NCBI RefSeq assembly: GCF_002591915.1 | Contig: NZ_NIHB01000002.1 | Coordinates: forward strand, 62,001 to 126,000 | DNA: 64,000 bases | Reading direction: 5' to 3' | Source of the DNA: Marinicella litoralis | GTDB taxonomy: Bacteria; Pseudomonadota; Gammaproteobacteria; Xanthomonadales; Marinicellaceae | Part shown: in pieces, positions 37,312 through 45,889 of the stretch | How the letters are laid out: each line of letters opens with the position of its first letter | Position numbering within the stretch: the first letter of the stretch is position 1 | Program-made: the position numbers and the translations under genes | Notes under the pieces: generated by a model | Databases searched by the model: none | Seen by the model: only the letters and a program-made list of their open reading frames with translations | What the model was told of the DNA's origin: nothing

Positions 37312-37620
37312 TTAACCTGGCCATTGAAATTGAGTGAGGTCTATTGTATCACTCAAGCCAAATTCAATGCCTTCTGATTCTAATTTTTTCTTTTGTCTTT
37401 GGTAAGCAGATTGGTCTTTGGGAATTGAAATTTTACCACTGGCCCCAATCACACGGTGCCAAGGCAATTGGTATTTACTGCTGCAAGTGTGCAACACCCT
37501 GGACACTTGTCGTGCGGCTCGATGATTGCCAGCCATCGCTGCAATTTGGCCATAAGTGGCCACCTTACCAACAGGGATGGCAGCGATGTTTTGAATGATT
37601 TTGAGTGTAAAATCTTGCAA
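37312..37620 (-). CDS. alkyltransferase-like (ATL) DNA-damage recognition protein
   Basis: This 102-residue protein has the MGMT DNA-binding fold (IPVGKVATYGQIAAMAGNHRAARQV), but in the active-site motif PCHRV the catalytic Cys is replaced by Trp54 (LPWHRVIG). It therefore cannot accept alkyl groups and should instead bind O6-alkylguanine and hand lesions to nucleotide excision repair, as ATL proteins do. The only plausible start is a TTG at 37620, since an in-frame stop lies three codons upstream and no ATG occurs before residue 29. There is no clear ribosome binding site. Confidence 0.88.
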   Translation of the reverse strand: MQDFTLKIIQNIAAIPVGKVATYGQIAAMAGNHRAARQVSRVLHTCSSKYQLPWHRVIGASGKISIPKDQSAYQRQKKKLESEGIEFGLSDTIDLTQFQWPG

Positions 37621-37675
37621 AGGGAGTCAGCAAGCACATGACTTTTTTGTATGTGCTTGCCTAATACCAAATATA

Positions 37676-38662
37676 TTATTTATCTTCTAATTGAGCCGTG
37701 TCTTCTTTGTCACCGCCAAACTTAGATTTTCCCCAAGCCATGGCTTTGTCTTTCAAAGCGACAAATTTCTTAGAACCTTTTTCTAACTTGGCTTCCCACT
37801 CAGGATTAGGCACTTGTCCTTCTGTGACCTTGAAAAACGCTTGCATCAAAGCAGTCATTGCAATTGGGTCAATCAATGCAGATTTAATACCCCATGCTGT
37901 AACGATGGCAAGAATCAGCACCCAAACATTTCCCTCATAACCCACCACACTGAGAATTGCAGCCAATGGGGCGAACACTATAATTAAAACCAACAATGAA
38001 AGTATCCAAGTGATGACCGTGAGGAACAAGGCATTTTTTAAAAATGTTTTGTAGTTTTGCGCATACAACACCAACGCTTTTCTGGAATCTTCCCAAGGAT
38101 TTTTTGAATTATTGCGAATATAATACGCCAAAATCACTTCATCAACATAAGTCAGCGACATATTTACCACACCATTGATAAAACTAACCACCGGTTGCGG
38201 AATGATGGGTAGAAACGACATCACCCCGGAAAAAATTCGATTGAATGTTTTCAACACGCCCTTAATCAGTTGATCCACACCAAACAACACCGATGATTCT
38301 TTAAATCGTTCTTTCACCACTTCTTGGGCATATTTAATTTGACCTTTGCCTTCAGGCATTGGCTCACCATCCAAATGCTTAACAATGACTGCTATGTGAC
38401 CTGCTTTAACCAAATACAAAATATATTCCCTGACATAATAAAGCACGCCACTGACCAAGGTAAAACCACCCACCATTCCGTAAAATAAACCGGCTTCCTT
38501 ACCGTCTCCGACACTGCCTAACATATAGCCGATTCCACCACCACCTCCGGTGCCAATGATGTATGCCAATGTAATGCCCATATAAATCAAGAACCGGAAC
38601 AATACAAATTCCTTGGTTTTCCATAGTATAGACATCACCTGTCCAAATTTAAAATCAACCAT
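37676..38662 (-). CDS. integral membrane protein of unknown function
   Basis: This 328-residue protein has four to six hydrophobic segments: one Gly-rich near the N-terminus (IIGTGGGGGIGYMLG) and a C-terminal pair (about 215-265). A charged Lys-rich tail (about 290-328) follows. The start has a strong GAGGTGA ribosome binding site. I recognise no family. It lies 37 bases downstream of trpS on the same strand. Confidence 0.6.
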   Translation of the reverse strand: MVDFKFGQVMSILWKTKEFVLFRFLIYMGITLAYIIGTGGGGGIGYMLGSVGDGKEAGLFYGMVGGFTLVSGVLYYVREYILYLVKAGHIAVIVKHLDGEPMPEGKGQIKYAQEVVKERFKESSVLFGVDQLIKGVLKTFNRIFSGVMSFLPIIPQPVVSFINGVVNMSLTYVDEVILAYYIRNNSKNPWEDSRKALVLYAQNYKTFLKNALFLTVITWILSLLVLIIVFAPLAAILSVVGYEGNVWVLILAIVTAWGIKSALIDPIAMTALMQAFFKVTEGQVPNPEWEAKLEKGSKKFVALKDKAMAWGKSKFGGDKEDTAQLEDK

Positions 38663-38699
38663 ATTTCACCTCTTTTATTTTAAACGCATGATGCGTCGT

Positions 38700-39704
38700 T
38701 TACTTTATCGGTCTGATGCCCACGGACTCCTTTAACTTAGCTAAAAATGGAGTGGCATATTCTCGGGCTTTGACCGCACCCTTTTTCAATTCAGATTCTA
38801 TTATATCTGGGTTATTCATCAGTCCATTGTATTTTTCACGGGCATCTTTCAATTCTGTGTTCACCATCTCAAAAAGCATCTGTTTGGCTGTGCCCCATGC
38901 GATGCCGTTCACAAATTCTTGTTTCATTTCATTAACTTGCTGTTCATTTGCAAAGGCCTTATAGATATCAAACACAAAAGAATCATCAGGATCTTTCGGC
39001 ACTCCTGGCTCCAATGAATTGGTTTTGATCTTCATGATGTGTTTTCTGAGTTGTTTTTCAGGCAACCACAACGGGATTGTGTTGTTGTAGGATTTACTCA
39101 TCTTTCGACCATCCAAGCCTGGCAACACGGAGACGTTGTCATCAACAATGGTTTTGGGCATAACAAAATGCTCACCAAAATGATGATTAAAGCGAGCTCC
39201 GATGTCTCTGGCCATCTCTAAATGCTGAGTTTGGTCTTTTCCAACAGGCACTTCAGTGGCATTGAACATCAATATATCAGCGGCCATCAGCACTGGATAA
39301 CTGAATAAACCCATGGTGATTCCTTTATCTGGATCAACTTCTCCCAACTCAGTATTTTCAGCGACTTGGGCTTTGTAAGCGTGTGAGCGATTCATCAAAC
39401 CTTTGGCTGTCATACAAGTCAACAACCAAGTCAGTTCAGGTATTTCTGGAATGTCTGACTGGCGATAAAAAAACGATTTATCAGTGTCCAGCCCCAATGC
39501 CAACCAAGTCGCAGCTATTTCTTTGGTTGATTGAGCCACCCGTTCCGGTTCCCAGCATTTAATCATGGCATGAAAATCTGCCAGAAAAAAGTAACTCTTT
39601 ACGGCGTCATCCTGACTTCTTTTGATGGCCGGTTTAATGGCACCAACGTAATTTCCTAAATGTGGTGTTCCTGTCGTTGTTATCCCTGTCAAAACTGTGG
39701 TCAT
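38700..39704 (-). CDS. trpS: tryptophanyl-tRNA synthetase
   Basis: This 334-residue class I synthetase charges tRNA-Trp. The HIGH-type motif is TPHLGNYVGA (residues 13-22) and the KMSKS loop is GRKMSKSYNN near 195-204. The length equals E. coli TrpS. The ATG has CGGA about 10 bases upstream. A short ACGC/GCGT stem with AT-rich flank lies between it and the membrane-protein gene, which may allow read-through. Confidence 0.97.
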   Translation of the reverse strand: MTTVLTGITTTGTPHLGNYVGAIKPAIKRSQDDAVKSYFFLADFHAMIKCWEPERVAQSTKEIAATWLALGLDTDKSFFYRQSDIPEIPELTWLLTCMTAKGLMNRSHAYKAQVAENTELGEVDPDKGITMGLFSYPVLMAADILMFNATEVPVGKDQTQHLEMARDIGARFNHHFGEHFVMPKTIVDDNVSVLPGLDGRKMSKSYNNTIPLWLPEKQLRKHIMKIKTNSLEPGVPKDPDDSFVFDIYKAFANEQQVNEMKQEFVNGIAWGTAKQMLFEMVNTELKDAREKYNGLMNNPDIIESELKKGAVKAREYATPFLAKLKESVGIRPIK

Positions 39705-39794
39705 AAAGTTTCCGAACTATTTAAATGACACTATTGTATTCAACCGTTGGAAGTAAATACAATGGGAATATTCACAATTCATTCCGGAGCCAAC

Positions 39795-40070
39795 ATGAAA
39801 ACCACTGTATTATTTTTTACTTTGACCTTGATGATGAACACCAACACTGGCCTGGCTAAAAATCCAGCCGATGAAGCGGCCGAAAAATCATTGTCTGCTG
39901 TTACCGTTTTTATTGATGTCAATCGGCTGACAAGAAAAAATCTGGCGGCCAAGAAAATGACCGAGTCTCACAATGAATTTGCGGTACATGGTTTTGAATT
40001 GGTTGGTGTCAGTCCCTATACTGAAAATGGTGACTTGGAAGGTTTTTTTGTTTCCTATAAGAAAAAGTGA
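39795..40070 (+). CDS. small exported protein of unknown function
   Basis: This 91-residue protein starts at the ATG at 39795, with GGAG nine bases upstream; the upstream in-frame extension to 39747 is not supported. The Sec signal is MKTTVLFFTLTLMMNTNTGLA, with cleavage before KNPA. The mature ~70 residues are charged and have no Cys. No family is recognised. It is divergent from trpS and 57 bases upstream of metJ. Confidence 0.6.
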   Translation: MKTTVLFFTLTLMMNTNTGLAKNPADEAAEKSLSAVTVFIDVNRLTRKNLAAKKMTESHNEFAVHGFELVGVSPYTENGDLEGFFVSYKKK

Positions 40071-40073
40071 AAA

Positions 40074-40125
40074 TTGCTTTCGAGCATTAACGTGTTAAAA
40101 TAAAGTTTTAACAGTTTAGACGTTT
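40074..40125 (+). promoter_or_regulatory. metJ promoter with a MetJ box next to the start codon
   Basis: TTGCTT (40074-40079) and TAAAAT (40096-40101) are 16 bases apart. The hexamer lies inside an inverted repeat GTTAAAA-N5-TTTTAAC (40094-40112). AGACGTTT (40118-40125) matches the met box AGACGTCT at 7 of 8 bases and ends two bases before the metJ ATG. The box just upstream is poor (about 4 of 8). This suggests autoregulation. Confidence 0.45.
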
Positions 40126-40127
40126 AT

Positions 40128-40400
40128 ATGGCTTGGAATGGAAAACACATCAACCCTTATGTACCTCACGGTAAAAAAAGTGAGAAAGTCAAAAAGATTA
40201 CAGTATCAATACCATTTGACGTATTGAAAATATTGACCGATGAACGAACCAGAAGACAAGTGGGCAATTTAAAGCACGCCACCAACAGTGAACTTTTGTG
40301 TGAAGCTTTTCTTCATGCGTATACTGGCCAACCCTTACCGACTGATGAAGACTTGAGTAAATCCAACCACACTTATGACAAGATGCTCCAAGGCAAATAG
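40128..40400 (+). CDS. metJ: methionine repressor MetJ, short form
   Basis: This 90-residue ribbon-helix-helix repressor uses S-adenosylmethionine as corepressor. The DNA-contacting strand [15 protein letters not shown] and the helices [20 protein letters not shown] and [14 protein letters not shown] are almost identical to E. coli MetJ. E. coli MetJ has 105 residues; here the last ~15 (including helix C and the GINPETWEY end) are missing or replaced by [12 protein letters not shown]. The core dimer and SAM-site residues seem kept. No ribosome binding site is seen. It converges with dbpA. Confidence 0.95.
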   Translation: MAWNGKHINPYVPHGKKSEKVKKITVSIPFDVLKILTDERTRRQVGNLKHATNSELLCEAFLHAYTGQPLPTDEDLSKSNHTYDKMLQGK

Positions 40401-40428
40401 ATCAGTCAAATAGTCTCATCAAATGTTT

Positions 40429-41811
40429 TTAATCTTTTAACAACCATATTTTAAAAGTTTTACCCTTCATCTTGTCATTCCTCAGTTTATTCAAAGCCAT
40501 TTGTGCTGTATCACGATTAACCGCCACATAGGCACAATGATCAAACAAGGTTATTTTTCCAACTTGTTGACCACTGATTCCATTTTCACTGGTCAATGCG
40601 CCCAAGATGTCACCTGCCCTTAGTTTTTGTTTCTTACCTCCAGATATTCTTAAAGTCATCATCGGCGGCTTATAGGTATTCTGATGCAGCACAGAATGGC
40701 TGGGCAGCTGACTAGGCACTATTTCAACTTCTAAAAATTCTGACAACCTTTTCATTTTATAACTTTCTTTTTCAGCATAAAAAGAATGTGCTGAGCCTTG
40801 TTTACCAGCCCGACCCGTTCTGCCAATGCGGTGTAAATGAACTTCCGTGTCACTGGCAATGTGATAATTGATCACCATATCCAAGTCATCAATGTCCAAG
40901 CCACGGGCCGCCACATCGGTTGCCACCAATACTGTGGTGCTTTTGTTGGTAAATCTGATCAAAGTCTGATCCCTGTCTTTCTGTTCCAAATCACCATGTA
41001 ATGCCAAAACATTGAAACCATAATTCATGATGGCTTGAGTCACTTCTTTCACATCAGCCTTGGTATTACAAAATATCAATACCCGTTCAGGTCGGTGGGC
41101 CAGCATCAACAATTGTATGCCGGCCAAACGGTCTTCGTTGTTTTTAACCCGGTAATAACTTTGCGCAATATCAGAGTCATTATTACCTTTGACTTTAATC
41201 ATGATGGGTTGTTGCATCACATGATCAGCAATAGACGCGATTTTCTTTGGGTAAGTGGCACTGAACAACAAGGTTTGTCTTTGCTTAGGAACAAAAGCGA
41301 TGATGTCATCCAGTGCTTGTTGAAAACCCATGTCTAACATGCGATCAGCTTCATCTAAAACAAAGAGATTCAACTCATCAAGCAACAAAGACCCACGATC
41401 CAAGTGATCTTGAATGCGCCCCGGTGTCCCAATCACCACATGTGCGCCATGCTCAAGCGAACTCACTTGCGACCTGGCTGGAACCCCACCACACAAGGTG
41501 ACGATTTTCACGTTAGGCATACTGCGTGCCAATCGCCTGATTTCAGCGGCCACTTGGTCAGCCAATTCGCGTGTTGGACACAACACCATACTTTGCACTT
41601 TTAATGAAGCCACATCCAATTGATTGAGTACTCCTAAACCGAAAACTGCGGTTTTTCCTGAACCGGTTTTGGCTTGCACAATCACGTCTTTTTTATTTAA
41701 AACCTCTGGCAAAGCTTGTGCTTGAACTTCCGTCATTTGCACATAATCTAAAGATTGCAAGTTTTCAATGAGTGTGGCTGAAAGTGGTAATTGGGAAAAT
41801 GATTGAGTCAT
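40429..41811 (-). CDS. dbpA: ATP-dependent RNA helicase DbpA
   Basis: This 460-residue DEAD-box helicase acts in late 50S assembly, targeted by its C-terminal RNA-binding domain to 23S hairpin 92. Motifs: the Q-motif region with TEVQAQALP, AKTGSGKT, PTRELADQ, DEADRMLDMGF, SATYPK and HRIGRTGRAGK. The C-terminal RRM-like DbpA domain (about 385-460: LRISGGKKQKLRAGDILGAL) separates it from RhlE and SrmB. The start ATG has AAGG about 10 bases upstream. It is monocistronic. Confidence 0.95.
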   Translation of the reverse strand: MTQSFSQLPLSATLIENLQSLDYVQMTEVQAQALPEVLNKKDVIVQAKTGSGKTAVFGLGVLNQLDVASLKVQSMVLCPTRELADQVAAEIRRLARSMPNVKIVTLCGGVPARSQVSSLEHGAHVVIGTPGRIQDHLDRGSLLLDELNLFVLDEADRMLDMGFQQALDDIIAFVPKQRQTLLFSATYPKKIASIADHVMQQPIMIKVKGNNDSDIAQSYYRVKNNEDRLAGIQLLMLAHRPERVLIFCNTKADVKEVTQAIMNYGFNVLALHGDLEQKDRDQTLIRFTNKSTTVLVATDVAARGLDIDDLDMVINYHIASDTEVHLHRIGRTGRAGKQGSAHSFYAEKESYKMKRLSEFLEVEIVPSQLPSHSVLHQNTYKPPMMTLRISGGKKQKLRAGDILGALTSENGISGQQVGKITLFDHCAYVAVNRDTAQMALNKLRNDKMKGKTFKIWLLKD

Positions 41812-41992
41812 GAGTTAACCTTAGAAATCGAATATTGTGCCATCAGTATGACAGCAAGCAAACAGGCTGTGAATTGTACAGCAATCTGATTCTTCAAGGT
41901 TCAATTGTTTAAGTTAACTCAGTCAAAACAAAACCGCATAGATTGGATTGATTACTCAATAAGCAATGGTTCTGATTTTAACAAAAATATTT

Positions 41993-42973
41993 TCAACTGT
42001 GCCAAGCCGAATCAATTGGCCGGCTAACTTTTTGTGGGTCAGACAATAACAATTTATTGTCAATGGCTGATTGAACTTGTTCTCTTTTAACATGGGGTGC
42101 AAATAATTGAATGAACTCATGCATAAAACCACGCAAAAACAAACTTGGATTGAATGCCAACCAAGTTGCGCTTAAAGGCAATATACCGACCGTATCCAAG
42201 GCATGCAAATCGTCATCAACTTTTTCATCAACTGCCATACTGGCGATGATGCCTACTCCCAAACCTGAACGAACATAGGTTTTAATCACATCAGAATCTC
42301 TGGCAGTAAATACAATTTTATAATTCAAGGATTCTGCATTGAATGCCTGAACCAAACTAGAGCTTTCCTTGTCATTACCAACATAAACAATCAATGGATG
42401 TTCAGCCAATTCTTGCAAACTGATGGTGGTTTTTTTTGCCAAGGTATGCCCCTTGGGAACAACAATCTTCCGTTGCCATTTGAACAAGTCCAATTTAACC
42501 AAATCACTGGCGGCTTGGGTGTTACCAGAGCTGATGACAAAATCAACTTCGCCTTCGTGCAAAGATTTTAAATTTTGTTGAGAGGTACCCTGCAACAAAT
42601 TAACTTTGATTGAAGGATAAATTTCATGTAATTGTTTCAACACCGGTGGTAATACGTACCTGGCTTGGGTGTGTGTGGTCGCAATATTGAGATGACCGTT
42701 GTTTTGATTGGTTAGCTCGTGACTGAAAGCTTTGATGTTTTCAACTTCCTTTAATACCCGCTCTGCCCTATGCAGAACTTCTTTACCAGCATGGGTTAAA
42801 GCCACCAAAGATTTACCCTGTCTAACAAACAAACTAAAACCTAACTCATCTTCCAACAAGCGGACTTGGCGACTAACGCCTGGTTGAGAGGTATAGAGTT
42901 GTTTGGCAGCAGCTGTTACATTCAATCCTGAATGGCATACTGAAACAAAAAATCTGAGTTGTTGGAGTTTCAT
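41993..42973 (-). CDS. cysB: LysR-family regulator CysB
   Basis: This 326-residue LysR activator of sulfur assimilation normally responds to N-acetylserine. The winged helix (residues 1-60) contains AAKQLYTSQPGVSRQVRLLEDELG, characteristic of CysB/Cbl, followed by the effector domain with TTHTQARYVLPPV and LLQGTSQQN. The length equals E. coli CysB (324). Cbl cannot be strictly excluded, but the adjacent cysG and cysK favour CysB. It is divergent from cysG, and the intergenic region carries two MetJ boxes. Confidence 0.9.
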   Translation of the reverse strand: MKLQQLRFFVSVCHSGLNVTAAAKQLYTSQPGVSRQVRLLEDELGFSLFVRQGKSLVALTHAGKEVLHRAERVLKEVENIKAFSHELTNQNNGHLNIATTHTQARYVLPPVLKQLHEIYPSIKVNLLQGTSQQNLKSLHEGEVDFVISSGNTQAASDLVKLDLFKWQRKIVVPKGHTLAKKTTISLQELAEHPLIVYVGNDKESSSLVQAFNAESLNYKIVFTARDSDVIKTYVRSGLGVGIIASMAVDEKVDDDLHALDTVGILPLSATWLAFNPSLFLRGFMHEFIQLFAPHVKREQVQSAIDNKLLLSDPQKVSRPIDSAWHS

Positions 42974-43040
42974 GGTCGATAATTCATTAATCTAAGCGTT
43001 AAGGCCAAATCATAACAGTGTTATTTCTCATTGGCAATAT

Positions 43041-43056
43041 AGACGTCTAAACGTCT
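43041..43056. promoter_or_regulatory. tandem MetJ boxes between cysB and cysG
   Basis: AGACGTCT (8 of 8) is followed immediately by AAACGTCT (7 of 8). Two adjacent 8-bp boxes are the minimal co-operative MetJ operator. The site is 68 bases upstream of the cysB ATG and 95 bases upstream of the cysG ATG. It could control either gene or both. Confidence 0.7.
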
Positions 43057-43151
43057 CATACCTTTTTGTTATATAGCCATACATATATGCTATTTTGAAT
43101 TATGGATATATTCTGTATATTGTCAGCTACATCTCATGACTTAGCGAATAA

Positions 43152-44588
43152 ATGAAATACTTACCCATTAACATCAAATTAAAAAATCAATTGGTTGTGG
43201 TTCTGGGCGGTGGCTCGGTAGCTACCAGAAAAATCAAAAGCGTTTTGAATGTAGCAGCACAAGTGGTTTGCTTGTCTGACGCTTTCAATAATGACATCAA
43301 GCAATTGGCACAATCAAATCAACTGACCCTCATCAAACATGATTTGAATGACATACAAAAATTGGATGATTTTAGCCATATAAGGCTGATAATTTCTGCC
43401 ACCAGCAACCCTAAAATTAATGCTGCGGCATACAATTATGCACAGCTAAATCATATTTGGATTAATACCGTCGACCAACAAGAATTGTGTGATTTTTTAA
43501 CACCAGCCATTGTGGATCGCTCACCTGTTGTTGTCGCTATATCAACGGAAGGCGCCTCACCTGTGTTGGCCAGAATCATCAAACAGAAGATAGAATTCTT
43601 AATGCCATTTGATTTAGGTCGGCTGGCAATTAAAGCCAGGGCTTTGCGGGCATTAATTAAAAGTTCGATTCCCAGTTTCAATAATCGAAGGCGTTTTTGG
43701 GAACAGTATTTCAATTGGTCTCATCTATCAAAATCAATCCTCCCGCAAGAATTCAAAACACCCAATGGACAAACTGTGACTGAAATAATTAGCACAGTTA
43801 ACAACACCCAAGGAAAAGTGTCACTGGTGGGCGCTGGACCAGGCAATCCTGAATTATTGACATTGAAAGCCATTAAAGTATTACAAACAGCAGACGTGGT
43901 GTTGCATGATCAATTAATTTCAAATGAAATTTTAAAGCTGGTCAGAAAAGATGCAAAGTTAATCAATGTGGGGAAACAAGCGGGACATCACAAGACGAAA
44001 CAAGAAAACATCAACCAACAATTGATTCAAGGTGCCCAAAGCGGTTTGCATGTTTGTCGTTTAAAAGGTGGCGATTCATTTGTCTTTGGCCGAGGGGGTG
44101 AAGAAGTACTGGCATTGAATGCAAAAAACATTGAATTTGAAATTGTGCCAGGAATCACAGCAGCGGTTGGTTGTGCGGCTTATGCAGGCATTCCTTTGAC
44201 CCATCGTGACCATGCTCAAAGCTTGGCATTTATCACAGCCCACTGTAGTGACTCCATTGATACCATAGACTGGCAATTTTATGCCAAAAACAAACAAACA
44301 TTGGCAGTGTATATGGGCCTGATAAAAGCTGATTTGTTGGTCAGCCAATTAACTAAACATGGAAAGCAGCCGAACGAATGGGTCGCCATTATTGAAAACG
44401 GTACCAGAGAAAATCAAAGAACGGTCACAGGACAACTCAATCAATTACCTGCTATGATAATAAGCCAGCAAATTAAATCACCTGCACTGATTGTGATTGG
44501 TTCAGTGGCACAATATGCCAATCAATTGGACTGGTATAAACCACATACAAAACACAGTAAATTTAATACATATTTAAAATCAGCATAA
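43152..44588 (+). CDS. cysG: siroheme synthase, trifunctional CysG
   Basis: This 478-residue enzyme makes siroheme from uroporphyrinogen III for sulfite or nitrite reductase. The N-terminal dehydrogenase/ferrochelatase module (residues 1 to about 210) has the NAD motif VVLGGGSVATRK. The C-terminal SAM-dependent uroporphyrinogen methyltransferase starts at VSLVGAGPGNPELLT and contains LKGGDSFVFGRGGEE and the VPGITAAVG block. The length is near E. coli (457). The ribosome binding site is weak. cysK follows after nine bases on the same strand. Confidence 0.96.
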   Translation: MKYLPINIKLKNQLVVVLGGGSVATRKIKSVLNVAAQVVCLSDAFNNDIKQLAQSNQLTLIKHDLNDIQKLDDFSHIRLIISATSNPKINAAAYNYAQLNHIWINTVDQQELCDFLTPAIVDRSPVVVAISTEGASPVLARIIKQKIEFLMPFDLGRLAIKARALRALIKSSIPSFNNRRRFWEQYFNWSHLSKSILPQEFKTPNGQTVTEIISTVNNTQGKVSLVGAGPGNPELLTLKAIKVLQTADVVLHDQLISNEILKLVRKDAKLINVGKQAGHHKTKQENINQQLIQGAQSGLHVCRLKGGDSFVFGRGGEEVLALNAKNIEFEIVPGITAAVGCAAYAGIPLTHRDHAQSLAFITAHCSDSIDTIDWQFYAKNKQTLAVYMGLIKADLLVSQLTKHGKQPNEWVAIIENGTRENQRTVTGQLNQLPAMIISQQIKSPALIVIGSVAQYANQLDWYKPHTKHSKFNTYLKSA

Positions 44589-44597
44589 GAGAAATTT

Positions 44598-45536
44598 ATG
44601 ATCTATAACAATATACTAGAAACCATTGGTGATACACCAATCATTAAAATCAATAAACTGGCCCCAGATCACGTTAGCATTTATGTAAAGGCTGAATTTT
44701 TTAATCCGATGGCTTCGGTCAAAGACCGACTTGCGCATGCCATCATTGCTGATGCAGAAGCCAAAGGCGCATTGAAACCAGGCCAAACGGTGATAGAGGC
44801 CACTTCAGGTAACACTGGCATTGCATTGGCTATGGTTTGTGCAGCGAAAGGTTATCCCTTTGTTGCCATTATGGCAGACTCATTTTCTATTGAACGACGT
44901 AAACTGATGCGCGCATTGGGAGCCAAAGTGGTTTTGACGCCTGCAGCAGAACGCGGATCAGGCATGGTGGCCAAAGCCAAGAAATTGGCTGATGAACGAG
45001 GCTGGTTTCTTGCCAGACAATTTGAAAACGAAGCCAATCCAGCCTATCACCGGTCGACCACAGGACCTGAAATATTAAGAGACTTTGCAGCCAAAAGATT
45101 GGATTATTTTGTCAGTGGCTACGGCACAGGTGGAACCATTACAGGTGTTGGTGAGGTCTTGAAACTTGCCAGACCTGGCATACAAATAGTGGCCACTGAA
45201 CCTTTAGAAGCTCAATTATTGGCAGGCAAAGAATGGAGCCCGCATAAACTACAAGGTTGGACACCTGATTTTGTTGCCGAGGTCATGAACAAAAAAATCT
45301 ATGATGATTTAATACCAGTCGATGAACATCAATCGAAGCGTGCCGCTTTGGCTTTGGCTTCTCAAGAAGGCATATTTTGTGGTATTTCCGCTGGGGCCAC
45401 ATTTGCAGCAGCGCTGGAAACGGCTAAAAAAGCAGAGCCAGGATCGGTTATATTGGCCATGTTGCCTGACACTGGTGAACGCTACCTCAGTACTTATTTG
45501 TTTGAAGACTTTGAAAACGAATCAGACGAAATTTAA
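44598..45536 (+). CDS. cysK: cysteine synthase (O-acetylserine sulfhydrylase)
   Basis: This 312-residue PLP enzyme makes cysteine from O-acetylserine and sulfide. The PLP Lys lies in MASVKDRLAHA near residue 41, the substrate loop is ATSGNTGIAL, and the phosphate loop GTGGTITG is of CysK type (CysM usually has GTTGT). The size is between CysK and CysM, so the isozyme letter is an inference. It shares a transcript with cysG, which ties siroheme supply to cysteine synthesis. Confidence 0.9.
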   Translation: MIYNNILETIGDTPIIKINKLAPDHVSIYVKAEFFNPMASVKDRLAHAIIADAEAKGALKPGQTVIEATSGNTGIALAMVCAAKGYPFVAIMADSFSIERRKLMRALGAKVVLTPAAERGSGMVAKAKKLADERGWFLARQFENEANPAYHRSTTGPEILRDFAAKRLDYFVSGYGTGGTITGVGEVLKLARPGIQIVATEPLEAQLLAGKEWSPHKLQGWTPDFVAEVMNKKIYDDLIPVDEHQSKRAALALASQEGIFCGISAGATFAAALETAKKAEPGSVILAMLPDTGERYLSTYLFEDFENESDEI

Positions 45537-45676
45537 ACATGAATTCCTGCTATCCACATGGATGTGGATTACAGTCTTCATAATTTGAATATATGACTCC
45601 AAGCAATCCCTGCCTCATAAATTCAATTCAGTCATTTCATTTATCAATAAAAACAGGTTAAATTCACAGCCCTTGC

Positions 45677-45749
45677 GGTGAGGTGTCTGAGTGGTTGAAG
45701 GAGCTCGCCTGGAAAGCGGGTATAGGTTAACGCCTATCTAGGGTTCGAA
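45677..45749 (+). pseudogene. truncated tRNA-Ser(GGA) copy
   Basis: It is identical to the intact tRNA from its first base through the T-loop (GGGTTCGAA). The 3' side of the T stem, the acceptor strand and CCA are then replaced by palindromic sequence. It cannot form an acceptor stem, so it is non-functional. Confidence 0.85.
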
Positions 45750-45814
45750 AATTTTGTCTGGAACAAAATTTGACGCCAAAGGCGCACATCGTGGGAAATA
45801 CATGGACGTATTTC
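45749..45814. repeat. palindromic (REP-like) element that interrupts the first tRNA-Ser copy
   Basis: It contains two strong hairpins: AAATTTTGT/ACAAAATTT with loop CTGGA (45749-45771) and GAAATAC/GTATTTC with loop ATGGAC (45795-45814), separated by a GCCAAAGGC mini-hairpin. A related hairpin, ATCCAC-ATGGAT-GTGGAT, occurs at about 45552-45569. The shared ATGGAY loop suggests a dispersed family, which the window alone cannot prove. Confidence 0.55.
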
Positions 45815-45889
45815 ATCAATCCCTATCTCATAAATTCAATTCAGTCATTTCATTTATCAATAAAAACAGGTAAAATTCACAGCCCTTGC

